A DNA stretch of 64,000 nucleotides from Planctomycetota bacterium (GCA_016716265.1 JADJWQ010000006.1:2507501-2571500); one strand, 5' to 3'. Positions 28,416 through 38,001 are shown, counted from the first letter of the stretch. Notes: a model not told the origin generated them from the sequence alone. Numbers and translations: made by a program.

Positions 28416-29025
28416 ATGCCGAAGCACACCCCGGCGCGGATCGCCGAGATCCGCGAACACCTGTCCAAGCTCGCGGCCGGCCGCATCGCGGTAGCCGACT
28501 ACGCGCGCGAGATCCGCGTGACGGCCTGGACGATCTACTCGTCGCGGAAGCAGTACGGCACCGACGCGCTGGCGGGGTCGCGGTCAAGGTCGCCGCGCTG
28601 GGCCACCGGCTCCTCTCTCGCGTGGCAACGATCGTCTCGCCCGACACGATCCTTCGTTGGCCCCCACGGCTCATTGCGACGAGGTGGACGGATCCGGCGC
28701 AAGGCGTGGGCCGCCCAGGCATCGTCCAGCAGATTCTGGCGCTGATCGTCCGCAGGGTCGCCGACGACTCGACCCGGGGCTCCTGCCGCTTCCAGGTCGA
28801 GCTGACGAAGCTGGACCACCGCAGCGCCTGGTCGACGATCGCCGAGACACTGAAGGAGCACGGAATCAGACCGTCGCCGGACCGGCCGACGCGCTGGCGT
28901 GCCTTCATCCGCTCGCGCGCAGAAGCCATCACCGCCGCCGACTTCGTCGCAGCCGAACTCTGGACCGCGCTCGGGCTGGTCAAGCAGTACATGCTCTGCG
29001 TGATCGTTCAGGCGACGCCGTCGCG
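28416..29025 (+). pseudogene. Mosaic of IS66 orf1 and integrase-core transposase fragments
   Basis: 28416-28563 encodes an IS66 orf1 helix-turn-helix start (MPKHTPARIAEIREHLSKLA, RIAVADYAREIRVTAWTIY). From about 28583, in another frame, it joins the middle of the same transposase family as at 2.6 kb (GHRLLSRVATIVSPDTILRW, STRGSCRFQVELTKLDHRS, EHGIRPSPDRPTRW, EAITAADFVAAELWTALGL). Neither part is complete. The join looks like an illegitimate recombination scar. Confidence 0.6.
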
Positions 29026-29078
29026 CGCGTCGCCGGGACGCCAGAACGACGCCGGCGCATTCTCCCGACCGGACGCGC

Positions 29079-29735
29079 TCACCGCCCGCGGTCCGCATCG
29101 ACGAGCGCGGCGAGCTGGCCGGACTGCAGCCGCTGGACGATGCCGGCCAGCCGCAGCAGGGCGCGGCTGCAACGCATGCGGGCCGCGTTCGGCTGCAGCC
29201 CCTCCTCGGCCCCGATCTCCTGGAAGGTCGCACCGTCGAAGCGGCTGCGCAGCACGATCCTGCGCTCCTGATCGCCGAGGAACTCGATCCCGAGCCGCAG
29301 CCACTCGAGCTCCTCCTCGCGCGCCGCCGCGTCGCTCGGCGCCGGGTCGCGGGCGACCGGCGGATCCAGACCCAGCACGGTCGAGCTGCCGAGCCCCTCG
29401 GTCAGCCGTTCGGGCGGCCGTCGCCGCGACGCCCGGCGCGCCTTGTCGACCAGCGCGTTCTCGATCATCCGCGCGACCAGCGCGCGGAACTGGTGGCGGC
29501 TCGCGACCAGGAAGCGCGGCGCGTAGTCGAGCACGTCGAGGATCAAGTCATGGGCGTCGTCGAGGGTGTCGCCGAGCCGCTGCAGCAACGGCCCACGGCG
29601 CACGCGCACGCGTTGGACGATCCACTCGCGGTCGCGCTCGACGAGCGCGGCGAGCGCATCTCTGTCCCCGGCGTGCCACGCGCGCAGGAGTCCGACGGTC
29701 CGGTCGTCGTCGTCCGGCTGTGCACGTGCCTTCAG
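29079..29735 (-). CDS. ECF sigma factor
   Basis: Region 2 (LLRAWHAGDRDALAALVERD, LLQRLGDTLDDAHDLILDVL, FRALVARMIENALVDKARR) and region 4 (WLRLGIEFLGDQERRIVLRS, FDGATFQEIGAEEGLQPNAA, RMRCSRALLRLAGI) are complete. Homology reaches upstream of the first GTG (29609), so the true start must be earlier. The only candidate in the open stretch is a CTG at 29735 that overlaps the diguanylate cyclase stop as CTGA. Either CTG is used or an original ATG has mutated. Length from CTG is 218 aa. A frame-broken second copy lies at 13.3-13.7 kb. Likely co-transcribed with the GGDEF gene. Confidence 0.75.
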   Translation of the reverse strand: MKARAQPDDDDRTVGLLRAWHAGDRDALAALVERDREWIVQRVRVRRGPLLQRLGDTLDDAHDLILDVLDYAPRFLVASRHQFRALVARMIENALVDKARRASRRRPPERLTEGLGSSTVLGLDPPVARDPAPSDAAAREEELEWLRLGIEFLGDQERRIVLRSRFDGATFQEIGAEEGLQPNAARMRCSRALLRLAGIVQRLQSGQLAALVDADRGR

Positions 29736-30838
29736 CGACTGCCTCCGTCGTCCGACGCGCGCTCGCTACCGGCGCCCGCCTCGGTCGTCAGGCCCGGCGC
29801 GCCGAGGTCGACCGCCTCGACACGGTTGCGCCCGTTCTCCTTCGCCAGGTAGAGCGCGCGGTCAGCCGCCGCGACGAGCTCCAGCCCACCCTGCTGGCGA
29901 CGCGGCACGATCGTGACGACGCCAACGCTGACGGTAACGACGCCGTGCTGCGACGCCGGATTGACGATCCCGAGGTGCTCGACCGCGCGCCGCAGTCGCT
30001 CGGCCATGATGCACGCGCGACGGTGATCGACGCCGGGCAGCACCGCGACGAACTCCTCACCCCCATAGCGCGCGACCAGATCGCCAGCGCGGCGGGCGGC
30101 GCCGTCGAGCGCGCGCGCGATCGCGCGCAGACACTGATCGCCACGCGAGTGGCCGAAGCTGTCGTTGAACGCCTTGAAGTCGTCGACGTCGAGCATCGCG
30201 ACGCTGAGCGGCTCGCCGCGCCGCGCCGCGCGCCGCACCTCGCGGTCGATCGCCTGCTCGTAGCCACGCCGGTTGGTCAGGCCGGTCAGCCCATCGACGA
30301 CCGCCAGCTGCGCGAGCTCGACGTTGGCGTCCGCGAGCAGCGTGCGCATGTCCTTGATCTCCTGCACGTCCTCGGTGAGCGCCGCGCCGACGACGTCGCC
30401 GTTCGGACCGTGGATCGGGAACATCACGCCGGTGTCGCCGAGCGGCTTCGCCTGCTCGGGCCACAGCCGCCGCTCGACGCCGCGGATCATCTCGCCCGCG
30501 CGCACGCGGTCGAGGAGCCCGTCGACGGTGCCACGGCGCGACGGCTCGACGAGCTCGCGCAGGGTCAATCCGAGGATCTTCTCGCGCCGCATGCCGAGCA
30601 GGCGCTCGGCCTCGTGATTGACGTCGGTGATGACGCCGTGGGCGTCCATCAGCAGCACGCCGAACGGCGCGGCGCCGACCAGCGTCGCCATCTGCCACAA
30701 CGCCGCCTCGGTCTGGCGCAGCTTCAGGCGCTCCAGGTCGAGCTGCTGCCGCGACAGGGCGAGCGCGCGCTGCAGCTCGATGACGCGCTCCTCCAGAGCA
30801 CGCAGCTGGTCGCCGTCGGCGTCCACGGTCTCGCTCAT
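29732..30838 (-). CDS. PAS-GGDEF diguanylate cyclase
   Basis: The 368-aa cytoplasmic protein has an N-terminal coiled coil (residues 8-50), a PAS domain (about 50-165, with PFGVLLMDAHGVITDVNHEA) and a GGDEF domain (about 175-345). The active site is GGEEF at 259-263, with the metal-binding DVDDFKAFND segment before it and an RxxD product-inhibition site at 250-253, five residues upstream. It should make cyclic di-GMP from two GTP, with the PAS domain as the sensor and feedback inhibition intact. No membrane helix is seen. The stop overlaps the presumed start of the ECF sigma factor, suggesting that the second messenger and the sigma factor belong to one regulatory unit. Confidence 0.92.
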   Translation of the reverse strand: MSETVDADGDQLRALEERVIELQRALALSRQQLDLERLKLRQTEAALWQMATLVGAAPFGVLLMDAHGVITDVNHEAERLLGMRREKILGLTLRELVEPSRRGTVDGLLDRVRAGEMIRGVERRLWPEQAKPLGDTGVMFPIHGPNGDVVGAALTEDVQEIKDMRTLLADANVELAQLAVVDGLTGLTNRRGYEQAIDREVRRAARRGEPLSVAMLDVDDFKAFNDSFGHSRGDQCLRAIARALDGAARRAGDLVARYGGEEFVAVLPGVDHRRACIMAERLRRAVEHLGIVNPASQHGVVTVSVGVVTIVPRRQQGGLELVAAADRALYLAKENGRNRVEAVDLGAPGLTTEAGAGSERASDDGGSR

Positions 30839-30963
30839 GCCTGCCCCAGCCTAGGAAGCGGGACCGCTTCCGTCGAGGGCGACGGCGCACTCAGCCGGGC
30901 GTTCCGTCGCCGGCGCGGACGGGTCGGCACCATCGTGCGGGCCGATCGGCGAGCCTCGCGAGC

Positions 30964-32409
30964 TCACCCGATCAGCTCGCCGATCGGCTCGGCACCCTCG
31001 ACGCCGACCAGCTTGCGGTCGAGCCCCGCGTGCAGGTAGGTCAGCCGGTTCGGGTCCAGACCGAGCTGGTAGAGCGCGGTCGCGTGCAGATGCTTGACGT
31101 GCAGCGGCCGCTCGACAGCAGCATTGCCGAGCTCGTCGGTCGACCCGACCGATACGCCACCACGGATCCCACCGCCGGCGAGCCACATCGTGAACCCCGC
31201 CGAGTCGTGGTCGCGGCCGGTGCCCTGCGCGTACTCCGCGGTCGGCTGCCGGCCGAACTCGCCGCCCCAGATCACCAGCGTCTCGTCGAGCAGACCGCGC
31301 TGCTTCAGGTCCTGCAGCAGCCCGGCGATCGGCCGGTCGGTCGCGCCGGCGTGGTAGGAGTGGTTGGCGACGAGGTCGCCGTGCGCGTCCCAGTTGGCAT
31401 CGTTGTGGTTGCCACCGGAGTAGATCTGCACGAAGCGCACGCCCCGCTCGACCAGCCGGCGCGCCAGGATGCACTTCCGCGCGAATCGCGCGGTGCGCTC
31501 CGAGTCGAGGCCGTACAGCCGCTTGACGTGCTCGGGCTCCGCGTCGACGTCGACCGCCTCCGGCGCGTGCTGCTGCATCCGGAACGCGAGCTCGTAGCTC
31601 GCGATGCGGGCACCGAGCTCGCTGTTGTCGGCCCGCGCGGCGGCGTGCTCCTCGTTGAATCCGCGCAACGCGTCGAGCATCCGGCGCTGGGTCGCGCGGT
31701 CGGTGTCGCCGTGGCGGTCGAGGTCGAGGATCGGCTCGCCGCGCGGCCGCAGCACGACGCCCTGGTAGGTCGCCGGCATGTAGCCCGCCGACCAGTTCTT
31801 CGCGCCCGAGATCGGGCCGCCGGTCTCGTCGAGCATCACGACGAAGCCGGGCAGGTTCTCGTTCGGGCTGCCGAGCCCGTAGTTGACCCAGGAGCCCAGG
31901 CACGGCGCGCCGCTCAGGATGCTGCCGGAGTTCATCATCAGCATGGCGGAGCCGTGCAGCGGGGACTCGGCATACATCGAGTGCAGGAACGCGATGTCGT
32001 CGACGCAGCGGCCGAGGTGCGGGAACAGGTCCGACACCCACTTGCCGCACTGGCCGTATTGTCGGAATCGCCATTTAGGGCCGACGACCCGCCCCTGGCT
32101 CTTGGTGCCGCCGCGCCCCTTGGTGCGGACCTCGACCGTCTTTCCGTCGAGTCCGTACAGCCGCGGCTTGTAGTCGAACGTGTCGACCTGGCTCGGCCCG
32201 CCGTACATGAACAGGAAGATCACCGCCCGCGCCCGTGGCCGGTGGTGCGGGCCGCCCGGGCCTTGCCGGTCGTCGGTCCCGGCGAACAGCCCGTCGCGAC
32301 CGAGCAGGTCGACGAGCGGCAGACCCGCGAAGCCGGCACCCGCCTGCGCGAGGAACTCGCGTCGCGTACGGCCGCAGAAGGTATTGCGGGGCGGTCGGCT
32401 GCTGGTCAT
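30964..32409 (-). CDS. DUF1501 protein (Tat-exported, sulfatase-fold)
   Basis: The 481-aa product opens with a Tat signal (RTRREFL at about 14-20, then a hydrophobic AGAGFAGLPLV). Hallmarks of DUF1501 follow: VIFLFMYGGPSQVDTFDYKP, RQYGQCGKWVSDLFPHLG, PLHGSAMLMMNSG, RFVQIYSGGNHNDANWDAHG and VIWGGEFGRQPTAEYAQGTG. The fold belongs to the alkaline-phosphatase/sulfatase superfamily, but the physiological reaction of DUF1501 is unknown. It begins 24 bases after the DUF1549/DUF1553 gene stops, the usual planctomycete pairing, and is thought to act in the periplasm with that partner. Confidence 0.93.
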   Translation of the reverse strand: MTSSRPPRNTFCGRTRREFLAQAGAGFAGLPLVDLLGRDGLFAGTDDRQGPGGPHHRPRARAVIFLFMYGGPSQVDTFDYKPRLYGLDGKTVEVRTKGRGGTKSQGRVVGPKWRFRQYGQCGKWVSDLFPHLGRCVDDIAFLHSMYAESPLHGSAMLMMNSGSILSGAPCLGSWVNYGLGSPNENLPGFVVMLDETGGPISGAKNWSAGYMPATYQGVVLRPRGEPILDLDRHGDTDRATQRRMLDALRGFNEEHAAARADNSELGARIASYELAFRMQQHAPEAVDVDAEPEHVKRLYGLDSERTARFARKCILARRLVERGVRFVQIYSGGNHNDANWDAHGDLVANHSYHAGATDRPIAGLLQDLKQRGLLDETLVIWGGEFGRQPTAEYAQGTGRDHDSAGFTMWLAGGGIRGGVSVGSTDELGNAAVERPLHVKHLHATALYQLGLDPNRLTYLHAGLDRKLVGVEGAEPIGELIG

Positions 32410-32433
32410 GGGCGGGTCGTCATGGGCGGCGTG

Positions 32434-35172
32434 TCAATCGATGTAGACGAACTCGTCGAGGTTCAGCAGCACGAGGCACAGCAGGCGCAGCGCCTCGGTG
32501 TCGCCGCAGCCGTGCTCGGCGCGCAGGTCGCGCAGCAGCGCGAGGCCGCGCTCGATCTCCGAGGCGCGCGGCTGGCGCTGCGTGACGAGCGCGAGGCCCC
32601 GGGCCACGCGCTCGGCCGCGGCGGTCGGGCCGTCCGGGATCTCGCGGCGCAGCCGCTCCGCCAACAGTCCGGCCTGCTCGTTGACGAACTCGCTGTTGAG
32701 CATCGTCAATGCCTGCGTCGGCAGCGTGGTGACGAAGCGGACCGGGCAGGAGGTGTCGGTGTCGGCGAGGTCGAAGACCTGCAGCAGCGGCATCAGCACC
32801 GAGCGCTTGACGAACACGTAGATCGTGCGGCGCGCCGCGTCCGCGGGTGACGAGCGGCCCCAGGCCTCGTCGGGGCGCGAAGCGGTCTCGAGCACCGCGC
32901 GCGGCAACGGCGGGAACACGCTCGGCCCGCCCATCGCGAGGTTCAGCGTGCCGTCGACCGCCAGGATCGAGTCGCGCAGCTCCTCGGCGCTCAGGCGCCG
33001 CATGTCGACGCGCCAGAACAGATCGTTCAGCGCGTCGGCGGCACTGCAGTCGGCGCGCGGCGCGCTCGCCTGCCGATAGGTGCCCGACAGCAGGATCGTG
33101 CGGTGCAGAGCCTTCCACCGCTTGCCGGTCGCCACCAGCTCGGTCGCCAGCCAGTCGAGCAGCTCCGGGTGCGTCGGCTCCTCGCCGAGACGGCCGAAGT
33201 CGTTCGGCGTGCGCGACAGACCGCGGCCGAAATGATGCTGCCAGATCCGATTGGCGGCGACCCGCCACGTCAGCGGGTGGTCGTCGCGCACCAGCCAGCG
33301 CGCGAGCGCGAGGCGGCGGCCCGACGTCTCGCCATCGGTGGGCGGCACGATGTCCGCGTCGCCGCCGCCGAGGATCGCGGGGAAGCCCGGCACCACCGGC
33401 TCGCCCTGCGCGTGGGCATTGCCGCGCTCGCGCACGAACGACGGCGCGACGGACGGGCCGTCCTCCTGCGCGCACAGCACATCGGCCTCCTCGCGCACCG
33501 GCATCGGCGCGTCGACGACCCGCTCGACCGCCGCCCGGTAGCGCGCGGCCTCCGGCGCGCCGACCTTGTCGAGCACGGTCGCCTCGGCGAGCGCCTCGAA
33601 GCCGCCGCCCCGCCACAAGTCGACGACCTGCCGCGCATCGAGCACCCGGTCGTAGATCCGCACGTCGTCGAGGTCGCCGCGGTACTCGTGGTGCCCGGTC
33701 TGCAGGTCGCCGATCGCGAGCTCGGGCGCCGACGTCAGCGGCTGGGTGCCCCCCTTCGCCTCGCCGACCCGAGCGCCGTCGACGAACAGCGCGATCCGAC
33801 CGGACGCCCGGTGCCGCGTGAACGCGACGTGGTGCCAGCGGCCGTCCGCCAGCCCGCCCGGGGACGCGACGAACGTCTCCGGATTGCCCACGCCGGCAGC
33901 GACGTGCCCACCGATCAGCGACACGCCGAAGTCGTCGACGATCCCGGGCACTTCGCAGTCGACGAGCCCGGAGCCGAGGAACCAGCGCAGGTCGCGCGGA
34001 TCGCCGCGGCCCGGCCGATCCGTGCGGAACCGGAACGCGATCGTGAAGTCGTCGGCGACCGGGCGTGCGATCCGCGCCGGCGCCAGCCGATCCGCCGCCG
34101 CGCTCCCCGTCCCGCCCTCCCCCGCCGGCCGGACCGCGTGGTGCACGAGCCCCGCCGCGCGCTCCGCGGCCAGCTCGGCCCGCCGCTCGGCGGACGACCG
34201 CGCACGCGCCTCGGCCGCGAGGTTGGCGGCCTCCCGCAGCGCCTCCTCGCGTCCCCGCCGCCACTCCTCGAACGCCTGCTCGAACGTGCTCGCGCCGAGA
34301 TCGACCGGCACGCGCCGCACGTAGTTGGCCTGCGCCGTCGCATTGCCGCCGCCGACCTTGTACGGCTTCAGCCCCTCGAAGAACGCGAGCAGCCGGTAGT
34401 AGTCGCGGGTCGGGATCGGATCGCGTTTGTGGTCGTGGCAGCGCGCACAGCCGATCGAGATCCCCATCGTGACGCGGGCCGTCGTGTCGACGATGCCGTC
34501 GAGATCGTCGTAGACGGCCTGCAGCGGATCGGTCGGCTCGTCGTCCCAGATGCCGAGCCGGTGGTAGCCGGTCGCGACGATCGACGCGAACGTCGCGTCC
34601 TCGAGCTCGTCGCCGGCGAGCTGCTCGGTCAGGAACCGGTCGTACGGCAGGTCGGCGTCGAACGCCCCGATCACCCAATCGCGGTAGCGCCACGCCGCCG
34701 GCTTGCTGCGATCGCGCTCGAAGCTGTCGGTCTCCGCCCAGCGCACGAGATCGAGCCAGTGCCGCCCCCACGCCTCGCCGTACCGCGGCGACGCGAGCAG
34801 CCGGTCGACCAGCGCCACGTACTTGCCCGGGTCGACATCCGCGCAGTAGGCGGCGACCTCCTCGGGCGTCGGCGGCAACCCGGTCAAGTCGTAGTGCACC
34901 CGCCGGATCAACGTCGCGTCCTCGGCCGGCGGCGACGGCTCGAGCCCGGCCGCCCGCAGCCGCGCCAGCACGAACGCGTCGATCGGATTCACCACGAACC
35001 CGCCCGGATCGTCGACCACCGGCACCGCCGGCCGGCGCAGCGGTCGATACGACCACCACACGCCGTCCGCGTCGGCGGACTGCGCACGGAGCACCGGCGC
35101 TGCCGCACAGCCGAGCAGGCAGGCGACGACGGCGACACCGCGCGAGAGGAAGCGGGCGGGGAGAGCGAGCAT
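32434..35172 (-). CDS. DUF1549/DUF1553 protein with LamG-like domain
   Basis: 912 aa with a signal peptide (to LRAQ, about residue 31). DUF1549 (PSCyt2) covers about 50-270: NPIDAFVLARL, RVHYDLTGLPPTPEEV, YGEAWGRHWLDLVRWAETDS and one c-type haem motif, CARCH, near residue 240. A LamG/concanavalin-like domain follows (GRWHHVAFTRHRASGRIALF, YRGDLDDVRIYDRVLDA). DUF1553 (PSD1) makes up the C-terminal ~300 residues, with RWLVRDDHPLTWRVAANRIW, GRGLSRTPNDFGRLGEEPTH and TLPTQALTMLNSEFVNEQ. An N-terminal PSCyt1 domain is absent. It is the partner of DUF1501 and probably a periplasmic cytochrome-like protein in polysaccharide breakdown loci; function unproven. Confidence 0.93.
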   Translation of the reverse strand: MLALPARFLSRGVAVVACLLGCAAAPVLRAQSADADGVWWSYRPLRRPAVPVVDDPGGFVVNPIDAFVLARLRAAGLEPSPPAEDATLIRRVHYDLTGLPPTPEEVAAYCADVDPGKYVALVDRLLASPRYGEAWGRHWLDLVRWAETDSFERDRSKPAAWRYRDWVIGAFDADLPYDRFLTEQLAGDELEDATFASIVATGYHRLGIWDDEPTDPLQAVYDDLDGIVDTTARVTMGISIGCARCHDHKRDPIPTRDYYRLLAFFEGLKPYKVGGGNATAQANYVRRVPVDLGASTFEQAFEEWRRGREEALREAANLAAEARARSSAERRAELAAERAAGLVHHAVRPAGEGGTGSAAADRLAPARIARPVADDFTIAFRFRTDRPGRGDPRDLRWFLGSGLVDCEVPGIVDDFGVSLIGGHVAAGVGNPETFVASPGGLADGRWHHVAFTRHRASGRIALFVDGARVGEAKGGTQPLTSAPELAIGDLQTGHHEYRGDLDDVRIYDRVLDARQVVDLWRGGGFEALAEATVLDKVGAPEAARYRAAVERVVDAPMPVREEADVLCAQEDGPSVAPSFVRERGNAHAQGEPVVPGFPAILGGGDADIVPPTDGETSGRRLALARWLVRDDHPLTWRVAANRIWQHHFGRGLSRTPNDFGRLGEEPTHPELLDWLATELVATGKRWKALHRTILLSGTYRQASAPRADCSAADALNDLFWRVDMRRLSAEELRDSILAVDGTLNLAMGGPSVFPPLPRAVLETASRPDEAWGRSSPADAARRTIYVFVKRSVLMPLLQVFDLADTDTSCPVRFVTTLPTQALTMLNSEFVNEQAGLLAERLRREIPDGPTAAAERVARGLALVTQRQPRASEIERGLALLRDLRAEHGCGDTEALRLLCLVLLNLDEFVYID

Positions 35173-35859
35173 CGGCGGGCGCGGATTCTAGACGACCGCG
35201 GGCCGCCGATGTCCCCCGCATCCGGCCGCTGAGGTCTCGGCTTCTCGAGTCGTCGCAGCCGTTCTCCACGCCGAAGCTCCGGGGTCACTGCGAGTCGATC
35301 GTCGAGTCCACGACCGGCGCCCCGCTGCGGCCGCGTGCATCGGGTGGCGCCGAACCCGGCCGGGTGTGGCCGCTCGGTCGTGGCGCGCGACCGAGATGTC
35401 GAGCTAATCTCCCTTGCGCCGCCGGGTCAGCTCGACTCGCCGGAGCATGCCGTGCCGGGTACCTGGTGATCGGCCCCCTGCCCCGGCACGCTCCTGGTGC
35501 GGACCGCCCGATACTGGACGCACGTCGGTCCGCACACATCGCTCCGCCGCATCGTCAGATCCACGCCGCGTGAGGTGCGGATCTGCGACGGTCTCGAAAC
35601 GCCAGGTGATTCGAGGACAGACGAGTATCGAGTGTCCAGCCTCCGCATGTGCGCCCTGGCAGCCACCGTGACTCGCCAGCCGTTCATGGGTGAAGGCCCG
35701 CCCGAGCGGGTCCCGAGCATGTGCATACGCTCGAACCGCGCGACCCACCGCCGGCTGTGGCTCGACCCGGGGAATCGCCGACCGCGCCACGTCGAGCCGC
35801 CACTTCAGGGACAGCACGCCCGAGCTTGCACCAGCCTCCCACCGGTGGAACATGGACGC
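35173..35859. other. Gene-free boundary between host genes and defence island
   Basis: About 690 bp without a recognisable protein. It separates the DUF1549 gene's 5' end from the Vsr gene's 5' end, so it contains promoters for both directions. No integrase, tRNA or repeat that would mark an insertion site is visible. Confidence 0.4.
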
Positions 35860-36438
35860 GTGGCACGTCGTACCACGGCGCGAACGCGCTCGGAGCAGAT
35901 GGCTCGGATCAAGGGCCGGAACACCGCGCCCGAGCTCCTGCTCCGCCGCCTGCTGTGGCGTCGCGGCGTCCGCTATCGCCTCCACTACCGAACCTCCGCA
36001 GGCCGTCCCGATCTCGCGTTCGTGGGAGCGCGCATCGCCGTGTTCATCGACGGCTGCTTCTGGCACGGCTGCCCCGAGCACTACGTGCCGCCACGCAGTT
36101 CGACGGAGTTCTGGTCGACCAAGCTGCGAGGAAACGTCGAGCGCGACCAGCGGCAGACCGCTCGACTCGAGGCCGAGGGTTGGACCGTGCTCAGGTTCTG
36201 GGAGCACGAGGTCTTCGAGGAACCCGAGCGCGTCGCACTCGAGATCCACGGTGTCGTCACGACCGGCGAGCTCCGTCGCCCCACCGCACAGCCCCGCGTG
36301 GTCCGCGTGGAGTCCCTGGATCCGTGCGGCAACGTCGAGCGGCGCTACCTCCGCTCGCTACGCGATGATCGCGACCTCGGCAGCGAGGTTCGCGAACGAC
36401 GGACGGGCAAGTGGAAGCGGCGCCGCCCTCCCGACTGA
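35860..36438 (+). CDS. vsr: Very-short-patch-repair (Vsr)-like endonuclease
   Basis: About 192 aa from GTG 35860 (GTG 35845 also possible; no ATG fits). The Vsr fold is plain: RSEQMARIKGRNTAPELLLR, RYRLHYRTSAGRPDLAF (catalytic Asp), IAVFIDGCFWHGCPEHY (Cys/His zinc and catalytic His), WSTKLRGNVERDQRQTARLE and GWTVLRFWEHEVFE. Vsr nicks 5' of T in T:G mismatches created by deamination of 5-methylcytosine and accompanies cytosine methyltransferases. Here the methyltransferase gene lies tail-to-tail, with stops three bases apart. The last ~65 residues are longer than standard Vsr. It could also serve as the restriction nuclease of the island. Confidence 0.88.
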   Translation: MARRTTARTRSEQMARIKGRNTAPELLLRRLLWRRGVRYRLHYRTSAGRPDLAFVGARIAVFIDGCFWHGCPEHYVPPRSSTEFWSTKLRGNVERDQRQTARLEAEGWTVLRFWEHEVFEEPERVALEIHGVVTTGELRRPTAQPRVVRVESLDPCGNVERRYLRSLRDDRDLGSEVRERRTGKWKRRRPPD

Positions 36439-36441
36439 GCC

Positions 36442-38001
36442 TCAGCCGACGGCGGAGACGCCCGAGAGGGGATCCACACCAGCCCGGGTCGGCGGCTTGA
36501 GCCCGACCCTCTCGCGGATGTCCTCACCCGCGGCCGGGGGCACACCGAGCGCACCGCGGATCTCGAGCGCCAGCGCGTATGCGAGCAGCGGCGGCACGGC
36601 GTTCCCGATTTGCCGGAACGCGCTGTTCATGCTGCCGGCGAACCGGAAGCCATCCGGGAAGGACTGCAGGCGGGCGGCCTCGCGGACCGAGATCGTACGC
36701 GCCTGGTCCGAGTCGTAGTGGATGTGCGAGTAGCTGTCCTTGCCGAGGTGCGCCATCAGCGTGCGCGCCGGCTCATCAGGCTCCATCTTCCGCCACTTGT
36801 TCGGGAACTTGTGCGGGTCGTACGGGGGCACGAAGTCCCGGACCAGCCTCTCGAACTCCGCGGTGCCCGCAGACGGGGCCGCCGAGCCCAGCCGACGCAG
36901 CTCGCGCTCGAGCAGCCGATGGGCCGTCTCGATCGCCTCGGGGAACTGATCTCCAGCCTCGAGCTCGCGGAACAGCTTGTGGTCGCGGGGAAGGTAGCGG
37001 ATCACGTGCGCAGTGACCGACTGGCCCGATTCCCGCCCCGGCCACTCCCGCATCAACCTGGCGAACGCGTTTCTGGCGGGCCGGCAATACTGGTGAAATC
37101 GATCGAGATCCCGGCGTCCGCGACGCAGCTCCCCGCGCGCGAGCATGTCCAGGGCTTCCAGCCGAGGCAAATCCCCCAGCGCCTGCTTCGCGGTGATGGC
37201 GTGGGGAAGGTCGTTCGCCGGGGACGGCGCGTCAACGAACCTGCCCGCCGCGCCGTCCCAGAGCGTCTCGAGCCGGCGCAGGGGCCGGAGCGCACAGGTG
37301 CGTGTGCCGTGGTAGCCGCGAGGCAGAGTCTTCCGCCGGATCGGCTGCGGCCACCTGAAACTGCTACAGAGCGGGTGCAAAGCGACGAGGAACAGTCGCT
37401 CCCGCATTTGCGGCACCCCGAAGTGCACCGCGTTCAGAAGCGTGTATTCGACGCGGTATCCGAACCTCTCCAGCTGCCCGCTCAGCATGTCCGCGAGGTT
37501 CCGGCCGCCATGGTTCAGCATGTCCGGCACGTTCTCGAGCAGCAGCGCGACCGGCTGCAGAACGCGGATGTAGTCGACGTACCGCTCGTACAGATCTGCC
37601 CGTTCGTCGTGCAGCCACGCGTCGTCCCTCCCGCCGATCTCCCTGAGCTTCGCCCGCCCTACCCTGGCGAAGGCCTGGCACGGTGGCCCGCCGACGACGA
37701 TGTCGACCTGCTGCCTGGCTGCCCCCGCACGACCGAGTCGACGCAGCACGTCACCTGGTCGATCGCCGATATCCAGCGGGTTCGCGTGCCGCACGACTTC
37801 CGTGCTGGTGGCGGCGTGGAAGTTCAACGCATGCGACAGTGCTGCATCGGGATCGACCTCGACCGCACCGATGATCTCGAAACCGGCAGCATCGAAGCCG
37901 AGGGAGATCCCGCCGCAGCCGGCGAACAGGTCGAGCACGCGCGGCATACCGCCAGCGCGGATGCGCTCCAGCTTCGTCGCGACCACCTGATCGTCAACCA
38001 A
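36442..38001 (-). CDS. dcm: DNA (cytosine-5) methyltransferase
   Basis: 519 aa; starts at TTG 38001, nine bases after an AGGAG site, with ATG 37947 as alternative. C5-methyltransferase motifs: I DLFAGCGGISLGF (24 onward), IV GGPPCQAF with catalytic Cys 108, VI LLLENVPDML, VIII VPQMRERLFLVA, IX REAARLQSFPDGFRFAGS and X RQIGNAVPP. A target-recognition region of about 200 residues lies between VIII and IX. It would methylate cytosine within an unknown site, marking self DNA. It resembles DrmMII-type enzymes in being the cytosine methylase next to DrmA/DrmB, but class assignment needs a tree. Divergent from the GHKL operon. Confidence 0.93.
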   Translation of the reverse strand: MVDDQVVATKLERIRAGGMPRVLDLFAGCGGISLGFDAAGFEIIGAVEVDPDAALSHALNFHAATSTEVVRHANPLDIGDRPGDVLRRLGRAGAARQQVDIVVGGPPCQAFARVGRAKLREIGGRDDAWLHDERADLYERYVDYIRVLQPVALLLENVPDMLNHGGRNLADMLSGQLERFGYRVEYTLLNAVHFGVPQMRERLFLVALHPLCSSFRWPQPIRRKTLPRGYHGTRTCALRPLRRLETLWDGAAGRFVDAPSPANDLPHAITAKQALGDLPRLEALDMLARGELRRGRRDLDRFHQYCRPARNAFARLMREWPGRESGQSVTAHVIRYLPRDHKLFRELEAGDQFPEAIETAHRLLERELRRLGSAAPSAGTAEFERLVRDFVPPYDPHKFPNKWRKMEPDEPARTLMAHLGKDSYSHIHYDSDQARTISVREAARLQSFPDGFRFAGSMNSAFRQIGNAVPPLLAYALALEIRGALGVPPAAGEDIRERVGLKPPTRAGVDPLSGVSAVG

